Translations under genes and position numbers: made by a program
Origin: Polaromonas sp.
GTDB taxonomy: Bacteria > Pseudomonadota > Gammaproteobacteria > Burkholderiales > Burkholderiaceae_C
Direction: 5' to 3'
Assembly (NCBI RefSeq): GCF_012927415.1
Contig: NZ_JABBPF010000025.1
Location: 1 to 37,115 of the forward strand
DNA length: 37,115 bases
The notes under the pieces: model-generated
What the model saw: only the letters and a program-made list of their open reading frames with translations
Database searches by the model: none
Told to the model about the DNA's origin: nothing
Shown here: positions 7,881 through 16,433 of the stretch, piece after piece
Numbering within the stretch: the stretch's first letter is position 1
How the letters are laid out: every line of letters starts with the position of its first letter

Positions 7881-9002
7881 TTAGAACGTGTGACGAAGGC
7901 CCAGACCGTAGGTCTCGGTACGGCCGATGTTGCTGCCAGCTGGTGCGAACGATGCCAGACGGTCAAAGTTCTTGGTGCTTTGGGCACCTGCGTACAGGGT
8001 CGAGCGCTTGCTCAGAGCGTACAAAGCCTGAACACCGAAACCGGTGCTCTTGCCAAGCGTGTCGCCTTTGGACTGTGCATAACCAGCGCTCAGAGTCGTA
8101 GCACCGAGGGGCACGGCAACGCTCAGGTTCCATTCTTTTTGCGCATCAACCGACACGCCAGGGGCGACGTCTTTAAACTTGGCACGGTTGAAGCCAACAC
8201 CGATCTTGGCAACGCCCAGATCATAAGCAGCGCTCAGCAACGTGTTCTGCAGTGCAGGCTTGCCAACGTTGACCAACGTGTTGGTCGGTGCTTCAGACTG
8301 GTAACCGCCGGAAATCAGCAGAGGACCATTCGTGAATTTCAGGTTAGCCGAAACGGTTTTGCTGGCGCTATTGGCGCTGTTCTTGTCTTCGCCGAAGGCG
8401 TACATCAAAGAGCCGCTGAAACCGCTGAAGTCAGGCGTGTTGTACTTGACGCTGTTGTTGAAACGCGTGTTGTAGCCAACCCAGGTCGTGTTGCGATTCA
8501 ACAGGCTGAGTGCGCCAGCGGTGGTAGCGACGGTAGCAACAGAAGGACCGTTGTTGGTGTTTGATGGGTCGAAAATCGACTGGGCCATCATGGCGTGGTC
8601 GCCAGACACGTCGTCATACGAGCTGGAATTGCGACCAATCACCAAGGTACCGAAACCGGAAGAAACACCCACGTTGGCGCGACGGCCAAACAGCAAGCCA
8701 CCTTGAGCCGAAGAACCGGTGTCAAGGTTGATGCCGCTTTCGAGGTTACCAACGATAGCCATGCCGCCGCCGATGTCTTCCTTGATGCGCATGCCCCAAC
8801 GGGAACCATTCAAGCCACCTGAATCAATTTTGGTTTGGGTGAGGGACTGGATGTTTGCAGTCGCGCCAGTGCCAACCAGAAAGTTGGATTTGTAGCTCTG
8901 GATGTTGCCGTCAAGCAAACCGTACAGGGTCACTGTGGATTGCGCGTGCGCGACGCCGGCCATTGCGCCAAGCGCCGCCAAAGCGATAAGGGTCTTTTTC
9001 AT
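7881..9002 (-). CDS. Outer-membrane porin (Gram-negative type, Omp32/OmpC-like)
   Basis: 373 residues from the ATG at 9000-9002 with a GGAGA ribosome-binding site; the longer reading upstream has no support. The signal peptide is MKKTLIALAALGAMAGVAHA. The mature protein starts QSTVTLYGLLDGNI, the typical first strand of betaproteobacterial trimeric porins. It ends GLGLRHTF with the C-terminal Phe needed for outer-membrane assembly. Internal strands show RWGMRIKEDIGGGM and ALYALSKRSTLYAG. It forms diffusion channels, probably anion-selective by family. It is transcribed away from a second porin 674 bp away, with which it shares the general plan but not close sequence. A strong terminator follows. 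Confidence 0.95.
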   Translation of the reverse strand: MKKTLIALAALGAMAGVAHAQSTVTLYGLLDGNIQSYKSNFLVGTGATANIQSLTQTKIDSGGLNGSRWGMRIKEDIGGGMAIVGNLESGINLDTGSSAQGGLLFGRRANVGVSSGFGTLVIGRNSSSYDDVSGDHAMMAQSIFDPSNTNNGPSVATVATTAGALSLLNRNTTWVGYNTRFNNSVKYNTPDFSGFSGSLMYAFGEDKNSANSASKTVSANLKFTNGPLLISGGYQSEAPTNTLVNVGKPALQNTLLSAAYDLGVAKIGVGFNRAKFKDVAPGVSVDAQKEWNLSVAVPLGATTLSAGYAQSKGDTLGKSTGFGVQALYALSKRSTLYAGAQSTKNFDRLASFAPAGSNIGRTETYGLGLRHTF

Positions 9003-9676
9003 TGAGATTTCTCCAAGGTTAAACATAGGGCTCCGGCACGGGGGCCGCTCAAGCTTGTCGCTTTCATGACTCCACCAGAGACCCGGGCCAACCCCCTTTC
9101 GGGAAGTTGGGTCTATTGCACCAGACCAAGCCGCGTTGCGCAAAGGAATCGTCGCAAAACCGCTTGAATCGTTGCCCACGCACAACAATTTATGACTCGC
9201 AGTGGAGCAGATACAACACTTGTCGCCCGTAAGCCGAGTTTCAGCGGCGAGGCCACGATTACGCTGAAAACCCCGTAAATAGGACAAAAAAAGTTCCCCA
9301 AACCGACGGCATTTTTTGGAAAAAAACGTTACGGCTGTGGCATGGCTACCACGCGCCGAAAAAAAAGATAAGCGTGCCCCACGCGCAGTCTGAGACCGAA
9401 AAAGCAGGCGAGCAACAGCCCGTCAAGCGCCTGTAAATCTCTGGCTTGCAGGGGCGACCAATACCCAGCAGCTCATTCCGGCTCGGCTTGAACCACGCTG
9501 CATCAGGTGAGCGCAGAGAAAGGGTTTTCCCCTGTCTCCAAAGCGATACATGCGGTAACAAGACCCTTTACGGAGGCAAACATCGCCATTAACCTCGAGT
9601 TTGTCGGTGGCCTCAGGGCTTTCAAAGTTCAAATCCGCCACGCAAATTTCTCTTAATACAACTTCCAGGAGACTTC
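9003..9676. other. Long intergenic region between divergent porins
   Basis: 674 bp with no gene I can support. It must hold both porin promoters and their long untranslated leaders. Short A/T runs occur at about 9288-9330 and 9361-9370, and a TTAATACAA box lies just before the second porin's ribosome-binding site. No clear operator palindrome was found. Confidence 0.6.
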
Positions 9677-10921
9677 ATGAAAAAACTGACCCTCGTTGCC
9701 ACTGCGGTGATGGGCCTTTTGTCCGCCTCAGCCGCCATGGCCCAAAGCACTGTGACCCTTTACGGCCTGCTTGACGGCGGTTTCAATCATGTCAGCGGCC
9801 TGAAGAATGGCTCATTCGACGGCGTGGCCAGCGGCATCATGGAAGGCTCGCGCTTCGGTCTTCGCGGCACTGAGGACCTTGGCGGCGGGTACAAAGCTAT
9901 CTTCACGCTGGAGAATCGCCTGGAGCTGGACACCGGCTCGGTGACCAACCGCCCCAATTCAGGCAACCAGTTGCCTGATCGCATCGCAACGACGGTTAAC
10001 GCCAACTTGCCAGTTGGTCTTTCAGGAACACCTTTGGCATTAGGCACCATTGCAGCGATCAACTCCGCCATCGGAACCAATGCGTTTGGCGTCAATCTGG
10101 CCGGCAATTTGTTCGACCGCCAGGCTTTTGCCGGAATGATCACACCCTTTGGCGCATTTACTCTGGGCCGTCAATACACGCCTGGTTATCTGGTTGCGGC
10201 AGCTTTCGACGCTTCCCAAACCCAGTCAAGTTTGGCGGCTGGCCAGGTCGCTTCGCTGCCAGCAGCGTTTGACATCCGCCTTAGCAATACGGTGCAATAT
10301 GGCATTCAGAGCAATGGCGTGACCGCCACCTTGATGTATGGTGCTGGCGAGGTCGCCGGCAACAACTCTGCAGGGCGTTTCCTGGGCGCCATGGCGATGT
10401 ACAAAGGCAGCGGTTTCTCCGTCGGCTTCGGGCATAATGAGAAGAAAAACGAGTTTGGCCAGAAATCCCTGACCAACAATGTTCTGGGCGGAACTGTCGA
10501 TGTCGGCCCTGGCACGTTGTACGGCATGTACGCCACGATCAAGGACGAAAACCCATCCAACCTGTCGCCGTTTTTTGTGACGGCAGGTCCGGTGTTCCAG
10601 TCGGCCTACAACGCCGCATTCAGGCAGGACGCCAAGCTGATGCACATTGGCTACCGCCTTACCACGGGTCCTCACACCATCGTGACAGCCTTCAACCGGC
10701 TGGATGACAAACGCGCCGTCAATGCTGACACCGATTCTTACGGTGTGACCTACACCTACGCGCTGTCCAAGCGCACCAACCTGAATGCAGTGCTGACGCG
10801 CTTCAATAACAAGGGAGCCGGTCAGGTTGCCCCTGGCGGCAATGGTTTCCTTGGCGGCGTAACGGCGACTGCCGGTACCGGCTCCACCAACGTGGCTCTC
10901 GGTATTCGCCACTACTTCTAA
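9677..10921 (+). CDS. Outer-membrane porin, second copy
   Basis: 414 residues; start ATG with AGGAGA about 6 bp upstream. The signal peptide MKKLTLVATAVMGLLSASAAMA is followed by QSTVTLYGLLDGGF. The strand motif SRFGLRGTEDLGGGYKAIF is near residue 55. TYALSKRTNLNAVL lies near the C-terminus, which ends LGIRHYF with the terminal Phe. It is longer than the neighbouring porin by about 40 residues, mainly through an extended loop around residues 90-150 that may be the pore-constricting L3 region. A strong terminator follows at 10957. Substrate is unknown. Confidence 0.95.
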   Translation: MKKLTLVATAVMGLLSASAAMAQSTVTLYGLLDGGFNHVSGLKNGSFDGVASGIMEGSRFGLRGTEDLGGGYKAIFTLENRLELDTGSVTNRPNSGNQLPDRIATTVNANLPVGLSGTPLALGTIAAINSAIGTNAFGVNLAGNLFDRQAFAGMITPFGAFTLGRQYTPGYLVAAAFDASQTQSSLAAGQVASLPAAFDIRLSNTVQYGIQSNGVTATLMYGAGEVAGNNSAGRFLGAMAMYKGSGFSVGFGHNEKKNEFGQKSLTNNVLGGTVDVGPGTLYGMYATIKDENPSNLSPFFVTAGPVFQSAYNAAFRQDAKLMHIGYRLTTGPHTIVTAFNRLDDKRAVNADTDSYGVTYTYALSKRTNLNAVLTRFNNKGAGQVAPGGNGFLGGVTATAGTGSTNVALGIRHYF

Positions 10922-10956
10922 ATTTGGTGTCGGCTTCAAAGCTGACAATCGACCAC

Positions 10957-10986
10957 AAAAAAGCCCCCTTTATCGGGGGCTTTTTT
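10957..10986 (+). terminator. Rho-independent terminator of the second porin
   Basis: AAAAAAGCCCCC, loop TTTATC, then GGGGGCTTTTTT: a perfect 12-bp arm pair ending in six T, about 35 bp after the stop. Confidence 0.95.
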
Positions 10987-11121
10987 CGTTTCTTTAAAGC
11001 TTTTCCCGTCAGCGCTACCATTGCGCCAAGAACACTTCTTGCGGTTTGGCGGCGAAATTGGCCCGGGCCTGAGCTTTTGCTGTTCGCCCCTCCGGCATTA
11101 CCTTCAAAATGAGAGCACTCC

Positions 11122-11850
11122 ATGACACCTGTACTTGACCTCGCGTTGAATGCGGCTGACAGCGCGCTACGCACGCTGTTTGCCAAACCCCGTGCCAGCA
11201 GAACCTGTCCAACGGTTCCGGCGCAGGCAACCGAACTGAACACGCAGGACAAAGCCGCATCGGGCGCGCTGATGCGGGTCAACCATGTCGGCGAAGTGTG
11301 CGCGCAAGCCCTGTATGCCGCGCAGGCAACCGAACTGAACACGCAGGACAAAGCCGCATCGGGCGCGCTGATGCGGGTCAACCATGTCGGCGAAGTGTGC
11401 GCGCAAGCCCTGTATGCCGCGCAGGCAATGGGAACTCGCGACCCCGTGTTGCGCGAACACTTTATGAAAGCTAGCCGTGAAGAAGGCGATCATCTGGCCT
11501 GGACCAAGGACCGACTGGATGAACTCGGCGCCCGCCCCTCGCTACTCAACCCCTTGTGGTATGCGGGCGCCTTCAGCCTTGGCCTCGTCGCCAGCCGACT
11601 CGGCGACCGCCTGAGTCTGGGTTTCGTCGTGGAGACGGAACGCCAGGTGGAAGCCCATCTGGCGAGTCACCTGGAGCGTCTGCCCGAAGGCGACCACGAG
11701 TCGCGCGCCATCGTGGCGCAAATGAAAGATGACGAAGCGCAACATGCGCAGGCGGCTGAAGATGCCGGAGCGATGCAACTGCCGGCGCCGGTCAAGGCAC
11801 TGATGCGGTCGGCGGCCAAAGTGATGACCAGCACCGCGCATTACATCTGA
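11122..11850 (+). CDS. coq7: Coq7-type demethoxyubiquinone hydroxylase with duplicated segment
   Basis: Diiron hydroxylase for the last ring hydroxylation in ubiquinone synthesis. The 242 residues contain the family motifs [24 protein letters not shown] (E and H at about 120-124), [13 protein letters not shown] and DDEAQHAQ. Related proteins have about 209 residues. The extra 33 come from an exact tandem copy, residues 34-66 and 67-99, which repeats the first ligand helix so Glu58 and Glu91 are equivalent. The frame stays open because the unit is 99 bp. Only one of the two Glu can occupy the site, so the other helix must loop out. The protein may still fold, or be impaired. Confidence 0.92.
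   Translation: MTPVLDLALNAADSALRTLFAKPRASRTCPTVPAQATELNTQDKAASGALMRVNHVGEVCAQALYAAQATELNTQDKAASGALMRVNHVGEVCAQALYAAQAMGTRDPVLREHFMKASREEGDHLAWTKDRLDELGARPSLLNPLWYAGAFSLGLVASRLGDRLSLGFVVETERQVEAHLASHLERLPEGDHESRAIVAQMKDDEAQHAQAAEDAGAMQLPAPVKALMRSAAKVMTSTAHYI
11221..11418 (+). repeat. Exact 99-bp tandem duplication within coq7
   Basis: Unit 1 is 11221-11319 and unit 2 is 11320-11418; I saw no base difference. The 10-mer GCGCAGGCAA starts each unit and recurs at 11419. The ancestral gene therefore had this 10-mer as a direct repeat 99 bp apart, and slippage or unequal exchange at it explains the duplication. Perfect identity implies a very recent event, or an assembly artefact. Confidence 0.95.
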
Positions 11851-11856
11851 CGCTGT

Positions 11857-11926
11857 CGTTTGCTATATTTTTCATAGCTGTTGATACCGGTACTTGCTGG
11901 ACATAAGCCAAAAATGGCTTTAAAAC
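11857..11926 (+). repeat. Hairpin repeat element copy 2, between coq7 and osmC
   Basis: GCTAT (11862) and ATAGC (11874) arms are followed by TGGACATAAGC about 20 nt later and the tail AAAATGGCTTTAAAAC. Same plan as copy 1. It lies between convergent genes and overlaps the OsmC stop, whose last codons and TAA (11920-11922) come from the element tail. It may double as a transcription boundary. Confidence 0.75.
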
Positions 11927-12384
11927 TCAAGTAATTCGAAGCTGGTGGTGATTTCTGCCGATTTCGACAGCATGATGGTGGCCGAGCAATATTTTTCGTG
12001 GCTCATCGCAATCGCGCGTTCAACCGCACTGGCACTCAAGCCGCGCCCGCTTACCAGAAAATGCATGTGAATTTTGGTGAACACCTTGGGGTCCAGTTGC
12101 GCCCGCTCGGATGTGAGCTTGACGGAGCAGCTCCGCACGTCGTGGCGACCGCGCTTGAGAATCAGCACCACGTCATAAGCCGTACATCCACCTGCGCCCG
12201 CCAGCACGGTCTCCATGGGACGGGGGGCAAGATTCGCCCCGCCATTTTCCGGCTTGTCGGCATCGGGCGCGCCATCCATAACCAACGTGTGGCCACTACC
12301 GGTTTCGGCGAGAAAAGTCATGCCCGAACGAGATCCGCTTGTCGCATTGGCGCCTGTCCAGCTCACTGTGCATTCCATCATCAT
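11920..12384 (-). CDS. OsmC/YhfA-family protein
   Basis: 154 residues. OsmC-fold proteins are thiol-dependent peroxidases or related redox proteins acting in the cytosol. The two conserved cysteines are present: ETVLAGAGGCTAYDVV (about residue 67) and MSHEKYCSATIML (about 133). The gene starts with three ATG codons in a row, and AAGGAA just upstream suits the second or third. Length and the GGCTAYD motif resemble the YhfA branch more than classical OsmC. The C-terminal LLEF and the stop codon lie within hairpin repeat copy 2, so the original end was probably replaced. It is convergent with coq7. Confidence 0.88.
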   Translation of the reverse strand: MMMECTVSWTGANATSGSRSGMTFLAETGSGHTLVMDGAPDADKPENGGANLAPRPMETVLAGAGGCTAYDVVLILKRGRHDVRSCSVKLTSERAQLDPKVFTKIHMHFLVSGRGLSASAVERAIAMSHEKYCSATIMLSKSAEITTSFELLEF

Positions 12385-12446
12385 GATTCCTTGTACAAAA
12401 CATTTATTACTGACCGGTAGAAATGTTCAATTTCCACCACAAAATA

Positions 12447-12476
12447 TTGTGCAGCGCAGCATTGCTCCGCTATACT
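12447..12476 (+). promoter_or_regulatory. Candidate sigma70 promoter upstream of the small RNA and ilvA
   Basis: TTGTGC, an 18-bp spacer, then TATACT. The -10 is close to consensus. Transcription would begin near 12483. The -35 overlaps TGTGCAGCGCAGCA, an imperfect inverted sequence that could be an operator. Confidence 0.45.
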
Positions 12477-12482
12477 GAATTG

Positions 12483-12600
12483 ATCGCATCAATATGAGCT
12501 GTCGGCCTTGACATCAAGTATTTTTTGCACTGGTTGTCTCCTCCACCTCCTCAAAGGGTGGATTTACAGGCCCAGACCGTATGGTTTGGGCCTTTTTTTT
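12483..12600 (+). ncRNA. Candidate small RNA or ilvA leader with anti-Shine-Dalgarno loops
   Basis: A roughly 118-nt transcript is predicted from the promoter at 12447 to a strong terminator at 12568-12600. It contains TCTCCTCCACCTCCTC, complementary to GGAGG ribosome-binding sites. TCCACC (12542-12547) pairs with GGTGGA (12557-12562), placing TCCTCAAAG in a 9-nt loop, a typical seed-in-loop layout. No protein is evident; a 5-codon ATG frame lacks a ribosome-binding site and Ile/Val codons. It could instead be an attenuator for ilvA, since the terminator ends 34 bp before the ilvA start, but I found no convincing antiterminator pairing. Confidence 0.5.
12568..12600 (+). terminator. Strong Rho-independent terminator 34 bp before ilvA
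   Basis: AGGCCCAGACC, loop GTAT, then GGTTTGGGCCT form an 11-bp stem with one G-T pair, followed by eight T. No annotated gene ends just before it, hence the small RNA/leader interpretation. Confidence 0.9.
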
Positions 12601-12634
12601 CGTGGCCTTATCATGTCAGGCTGCGAGAAAAAAC

Positions 12635-14269
12635 ATGTCACCCAACAATTCAACCAGCGCCAGCCCCATATCCCGACCCCCCCCACTTTTCACTGCAGCG
12701 CCCAAGCTGCCTTCTGCCAGAGCCCTCACTCCCGCTGACTACCTGAAAAAGATCCTCACTGCACGCGTTTATGACGTGGCGGTGGAGTCAGCCCTGGAGC
12801 CCGCCAAAATTCTAAGTCGGCGCCTGAACAATACCGTATTGCTCAAGCGGGAAGACCAGCAACCGGTGTTCAGCTTCAAGCTGCGCGGCGCCTACAACAA
12901 GATGGCGCACCTGACCCCTGCCCAGCTCAGGAAAGGCGTAATTTGCGCCTCGGCCGGCAACCATGCGCAAGGCGTTGCGCTGAGCGCTCAAAAGCTCGGT
13001 ACCCGCGCCGTCATCGTCATGCCAACAACGACGCCGCAACTCAAGATTGACGCGGTCAAAGCCTGGGGTGGCGAAGTGGTTCTGCACGGCGACAGCTACT
13101 CGGAGGCCCATGCCCACGCGGTGGTGCTTGAAAAAAAACAGGGTCTGACCTTTGTTCATCCGTTTGATGACCCGGACGTGATTGCCGGCCAGGGCACCAT
13201 TGCCATGGAAATCCTTCGGCAGTTGCAAACGCTGGGCTCACGCCGCCTGGATGCGGTGTTTGTCGCGATTGGCGGCGGCGGGCTGATTTCCGGCGTGGCC
13301 AATTACATCAAGGCGGTGCGGCCAGAGATCAAGATCATCGGCGTGCAGATGAACGACTCGGACGCCATGATGCAGTCAGTCGCCGCGAAGAAGCGCGTCA
13401 CACTCAGCGATGTCGGATTGTTCTCGGACGGCACGGCGGTCAAGCTGGTGGGCGAGGAAACCTTCCGCATCAGCCGCGAACTGGTCGATGACTACATCAG
13501 CGTCGATACCGACGCGGTCTGCGCGGCGATCAAGGATGTGTTCGTGGATACGCGCAGCATCGTCGAGCCGGCCGGCGCGCTGGCCGTGGCTGCCATCAAG
13601 CAGTATGTCGCCACGCACAAGACCAAAGGCGAAACCTATGCCGCGATTTTGTGCGGCGCCAACATGAACTTCGACCGCCTGCGTTTTGTCGCCGAGCGGG
13701 CCGAGGTGGGCGAGGAACGCGAAGCCCTGTTTGCCGTGACGATTCCAGAGGAGCGTGGCAGCTTCCGGCGTTTTTGCGAGCTGATTGGCGAGTTGCCGGG
13801 TGGGCCGCGCAGCGTGACCGAGTTCAACTACCGCATCAACGACAACGCGATGGCCCATGTGTTTGTCGGTCTGACCACGTCGGCCAGGGGCGAGAGCGGA
13901 AGGATTGCCGCAAACTTCAGCCGCCACGGCTTCAAGGCGCTTGACCTCACGCACGACGAGCTGGCCAAGGAACACATACGGCACATGGTGGGCGGGCACA
14001 GCGCGCTCTCGAAAGATGAGCGTTTGCTACGCTTTGTGTTTCCCGAGCGACCCGGCGCGCTGATGAAGTTTTTATCCAGCATGCGTCCTGGCTGGAACAT
14101 TTCCCTGTTCCACTACCGCAACCAGGGCGCCGACTACGGCCGCATTCTGGTCGGCCTGCAGGTACCCAAGGCCGATCACAAGGCCTTCAAGGAATTTCTG
14201 GAAACGCTCGGCTACCCTCATGTCGAAGAAACCGACAACCCGGTTTACCGCTTGTTTCTGCAGAACTGA
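12635..14269 (+). CDS. ilvA: Threonine dehydratase, biosynthetic
   Basis: PLP enzyme that deaminates threonine to 2-oxobutanoate, the first step of isoleucine synthesis. 544 residues from the ATG at 12635; an earlier in-frame start at 12581 lies inside the terminator and is rejected. The PLP lysine is in FSFKLRGAYN (about residue 82). ASAGNHAQGVAL and the phosphate-binding AIGGGGLISGV follow. Two ACT-like regulatory regions occupy about residues 360-540 (ALFAVTIPEERGSFRRFCEL and LLRFVFPERPGALMKFL), the long feedback-inhibited form. Transcription must pass or start after the terminator at 12568, so expression may be controlled there. Confidence 0.96.
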   Translation: MSPNNSTSASPISRPPPLFTAAPKLPSARALTPADYLKKILTARVYDVAVESALEPAKILSRRLNNTVLLKREDQQPVFSFKLRGAYNKMAHLTPAQLRKGVICASAGNHAQGVALSAQKLGTRAVIVMPTTTPQLKIDAVKAWGGEVVLHGDSYSEAHAHAVVLEKKQGLTFVHPFDDPDVIAGQGTIAMEILRQLQTLGSRRLDAVFVAIGGGGLISGVANYIKAVRPEIKIIGVQMNDSDAMMQSVAAKKRVTLSDVGLFSDGTAVKLVGEETFRISRELVDDYISVDTDAVCAAIKDVFVDTRSIVEPAGALAVAAIKQYVATHKTKGETYAAILCGANMNFDRLRFVAERAEVGEEREALFAVTIPEERGSFRRFCELIGELPGGPRSVTEFNYRINDNAMAHVFVGLTTSARGESGRIAANFSRHGFKALDLTHDELAKEHIRHMVGGHSALSKDERLLRFVFPERPGALMKFLSSMRPGWNISLFHYRNQGADYGRILVGLQVPKADHKAFKEFLETLGYPHVEETDNPVYRLFLQN

Positions 14270-14277
14270 GAGCCATC

Positions 14278-14523
14278 ATGATGTCAGCAGAACTGAAATC
14301 TGACACCTCGGTGTGCCCGCGGTGCGGCGCCAGTCTTCGCTGTGCCATGGTAGCGGGCGACGCCGAATGCTGGTGCGTTCAGCTGCCGAATGTGATGCCG
14401 CTTCCCGCCGACCAGGCCGGTCCCGCGCAAACCGGCGACAGCGCCGCCTCGTGCTTTTGCCCCGCTTGCCTCAAACAGATCACCGATGAACGACAAAACG
14501 CCTTTTCAGTTGCCGACCATTGA
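14278..14523 (+). CDS. Cysteine-rich CWC-family small protein
   Basis: 81 residues with CPRCGASLRC, CWCVQLP and FCPACLKQI: a conserved CxxC pair at each end and the CWC signature of the family. These probably bind zinc; function is unknown. It starts 8 bp after the ilvA stop with two adjacent ATG codons, and its last 38 bp overlap the start of cobT in another frame. Likely cotranslated or coupled with cobT. Confidence 0.8.
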   Translation: MMSAELKSDTSVCPRCGASLRCAMVAGDAECWCVQLPNVMPLPADQAGPAQTGDSAASCFCPACLKQITDERQNAFSVADH

Positions 14524-15541
14524 GTCCACCACCGATGCCAGGCTTCAAACCCGGCTGCAGCACAAGATTGACCACAAGACCAAGCCGCAAGGCGCGCTGG
14601 GCCTCCTTGAAGGGCTGGCGCTGCAGTTGGGCCTGATCCAGTGCAGCGAGTCCCCTTCGCTGCGTGAGCCGCAAATGGTGGTGTTTGCCGCCGACCACGG
14701 CATTGCGGCAGAAGGCGTTTCGGCCTACCCGCAAGCCGTGACGGTGCAGATGGTGGCAAACATGCTGGCCGGTGGCGCGGCCATTAATGTGTTTGCCCGC
14801 CAACATGGCTTTGCGCTGCAGGTGGTGGATGCCGGTGTCGCGGCTGATTTGCCGGCGCATCCGCGTTTGCTGGCGCGAAAAATCGCCTACGGCACGCGAA
14901 ATTCGTGTCTCGAACCCGCAATGACGCGGCCGCAGGCTGAAGCCGCGCTCGCGGCAGGCGGGCAAATCGTGCAGACCTTGCCGGGCAACGTGGTGGCATT
15001 TGGCGAGATGGGGATTGCCAACACGTCGCCAGCGGCGCTGCTGCTGACGAGGCTGACAGGTGCACCGATCGCCGACGCGGCGGGACGCGGCACCGGCCTG
15101 GACGACCAGCAGCTGCGGCACAAGCAAAGCGTGCTGATGCGCTCGCTGTCCCGCCATCCCGCCACCCAGCCGCTTGATGCCCTGGCAGAACTGGCGACAC
15201 TGGGCGGCTTTGAAATCGCCATGATGACGGGCGCCATGCTGCAAGCCGCCAGCGAGCGGCGCGTGGTGCTGGTCGATGGTTTTATCGCTGGGGCCGCTGC
15301 ACTGGTGGCCTGCGCTTTGATGCCGCAAGTGCGCAGCTATCTGGTGTTTTGCCACCGCTCCGCCGAGACCGGCCACCGCTTGCTGCTCAAACACCTGAAG
15401 GCCACGCCTTTGCTGGAACTGGACCTGCGCCTGGGCGAAGGGACGGGCGCGCTGCTGGCCTGGCCGTTGCTGCAGTCGGCGGCCAATTTCCTCAACGAGA
15501 TGGCGAGTTTTGAGTCGGCTGGCATAAGCGAAAAGCAGTGA
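14486..15541 (+). CDS. cobT: Nicotinate-nucleotide-dimethylbenzimidazole phosphoribosyltransferase
   Basis: Activates dimethylbenzimidazole to alpha-ribazole phosphate for the lower ligand of cobalamin. 351 residues, normal length. Motifs: MVVFAADHGIAAEGVSAYP, the loop GEMGIANTSPAALL, GRGTGLDD, and the C-terminal LRLGEGTGALLAWPL whose Glu (about residue 318) matches the catalytic base of the Salmonella enzyme. It is followed by cobS and a cobC-like phosphatase in the same direction, so the three steps of nucleotide-loop assembly are grouped. I saw no cobalamin riboswitch upstream; expression probably comes from the ilvA side. Confidence 0.96.
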   Translation: MNDKTPFQLPTIESTTDARLQTRLQHKIDHKTKPQGALGLLEGLALQLGLIQCSESPSLREPQMVVFAADHGIAAEGVSAYPQAVTVQMVANMLAGGAAINVFARQHGFALQVVDAGVAADLPAHPRLLARKIAYGTRNSCLEPAMTRPQAEAALAAGGQIVQTLPGNVVAFGEMGIANTSPAALLLTRLTGAPIADAAGRGTGLDDQQLRHKQSVLMRSLSRHPATQPLDALAELATLGGFEIAMMTGAMLQAASERRVVLVDGFIAGAAALVACALMPQVRSYLVFCHRSAETGHRLLLKHLKATPLLELDLRLGEGTGALLAWPLLQSAANFLNEMASFESAGISEKQ

Positions 15542-15569
15542 TCGGCATGGCAATGCGACAAAGATCCCG

Positions 15570-16412
15570 ATGATTCACTTCATCCGCGAATACCTGCTCG
15601 CCATCCAGTTCTTCACCCGCATCCCGATCACCGGGCGGCTGGCAGACTGGGTCGGTTACAGCCCCGATCAGTTGCGCGCCAGCGCGGCGCACTTTCCGGG
15701 CGTAGGCGTGGTGGTGGGCACGGTGGCTGCGGTAGTCTTCACGCTGCTGCAAACGCTGCTGCCAGACACCCCCTTCACGCCGCTGGTGGCGGCGGTGTTT
15801 TCCACCATTGCCACCGTCTTGCTGACCGGCGGCTTTCATGAGGACGGGCTGGCCGATGTAGCCGATGGCCTGGGCGGCAGCTATGACCGGGAGCGCGCGC
15901 TGGACATCATGAAGGACTCGCGCGTCGGCGCGTTTGGCGCCACGGCGCTGATGCTGGCGCTGCTGTGCAAAATGGCGCTGCTGGCGCTGCTGGGTTCGGC
16001 GCAAGCCATTCCTGAAGCGTGGAGTGAATCGACTTTTACCTTTACCGACTGGTACATGGGCGCCGCGCTGTGGACCGGCCACATCGTCTCGCGCGGCTTG
16101 CCGCTGGTGATGATCCGCCTGCTGCCCCATGTGGGCGACACGGCCAGGTCCAAATCCAAGCCGCTGGCCGACCAGATTTCGTCAGCCGGCCTGCTGATTG
16201 CCTTTGTCTGGTGTTTTTCCGCCTTGGCCCTGGCAAGTCTTGTGCTCGACGCGATGAATCTGATCGTTGCCTGCAGTTTTGCCGTGCTGGCGCTGCTGGC
16301 CATGCTGCGCCTTTTCCGTCGCCGCTTGCAGGGTTTCACGGGCGATTGCCTGGGCACCACGCAGCAGGTCTGCGAAATTGCCTTTTACCTCGGGCTGGCG
16401 GTCAGTCTGTGA
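15570..16412 (+). CDS. cobS: Adenosylcobinamide-GDP ribazoletransferase
   Basis: Integral membrane enzyme joining alpha-ribazole (phosphate) to GDP-cobinamide. 280 residues. The N-terminal AIQFFTRIPI and the family signature GGFHEDGLADVADGLGGSYD followed by RALDIMKDSRVGAFG are intact; these acidic residues bind metal and GDP. Several hydrophobic segments follow (about residues 105-135, 175-245). It starts 28 bp after cobT. A salvage-type set without corrin-ring genes is all that is visible here. Confidence 0.96.
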   Translation: MIHFIREYLLAIQFFTRIPITGRLADWVGYSPDQLRASAAHFPGVGVVVGTVAAVVFTLLQTLLPDTPFTPLVAAVFSTIATVLLTGGFHEDGLADVADGLGGSYDRERALDIMKDSRVGAFGATALMLALLCKMALLALLGSAQAIPEAWSESTFTFTDWYMGAALWTGHIVSRGLPLVMIRLLPHVGDTARSKSKPLADQISSAGLLIAFVWCFSALALASLVLDAMNLIVACSFAVLALLAMLRLFRRRLQGFTGDCLGTTQQVCEIAFYLGLAVSL

Positions 16413-16433
16413 GCCACCACCCCGGTTGCTTCG

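Noticed and set aside
10803..11381. Minus-strand frame with an internal repeat ([11 protein letters not shown] twice)
   Set aside because: It is the antisense reading of the coq7 tandem duplication plus the porin 3' end, not a repeat protein.
12581..12634. Upstream in-frame extension of ilvA
   Set aside because: It lies inside the terminator stem and T-run and has no ribosome-binding site.
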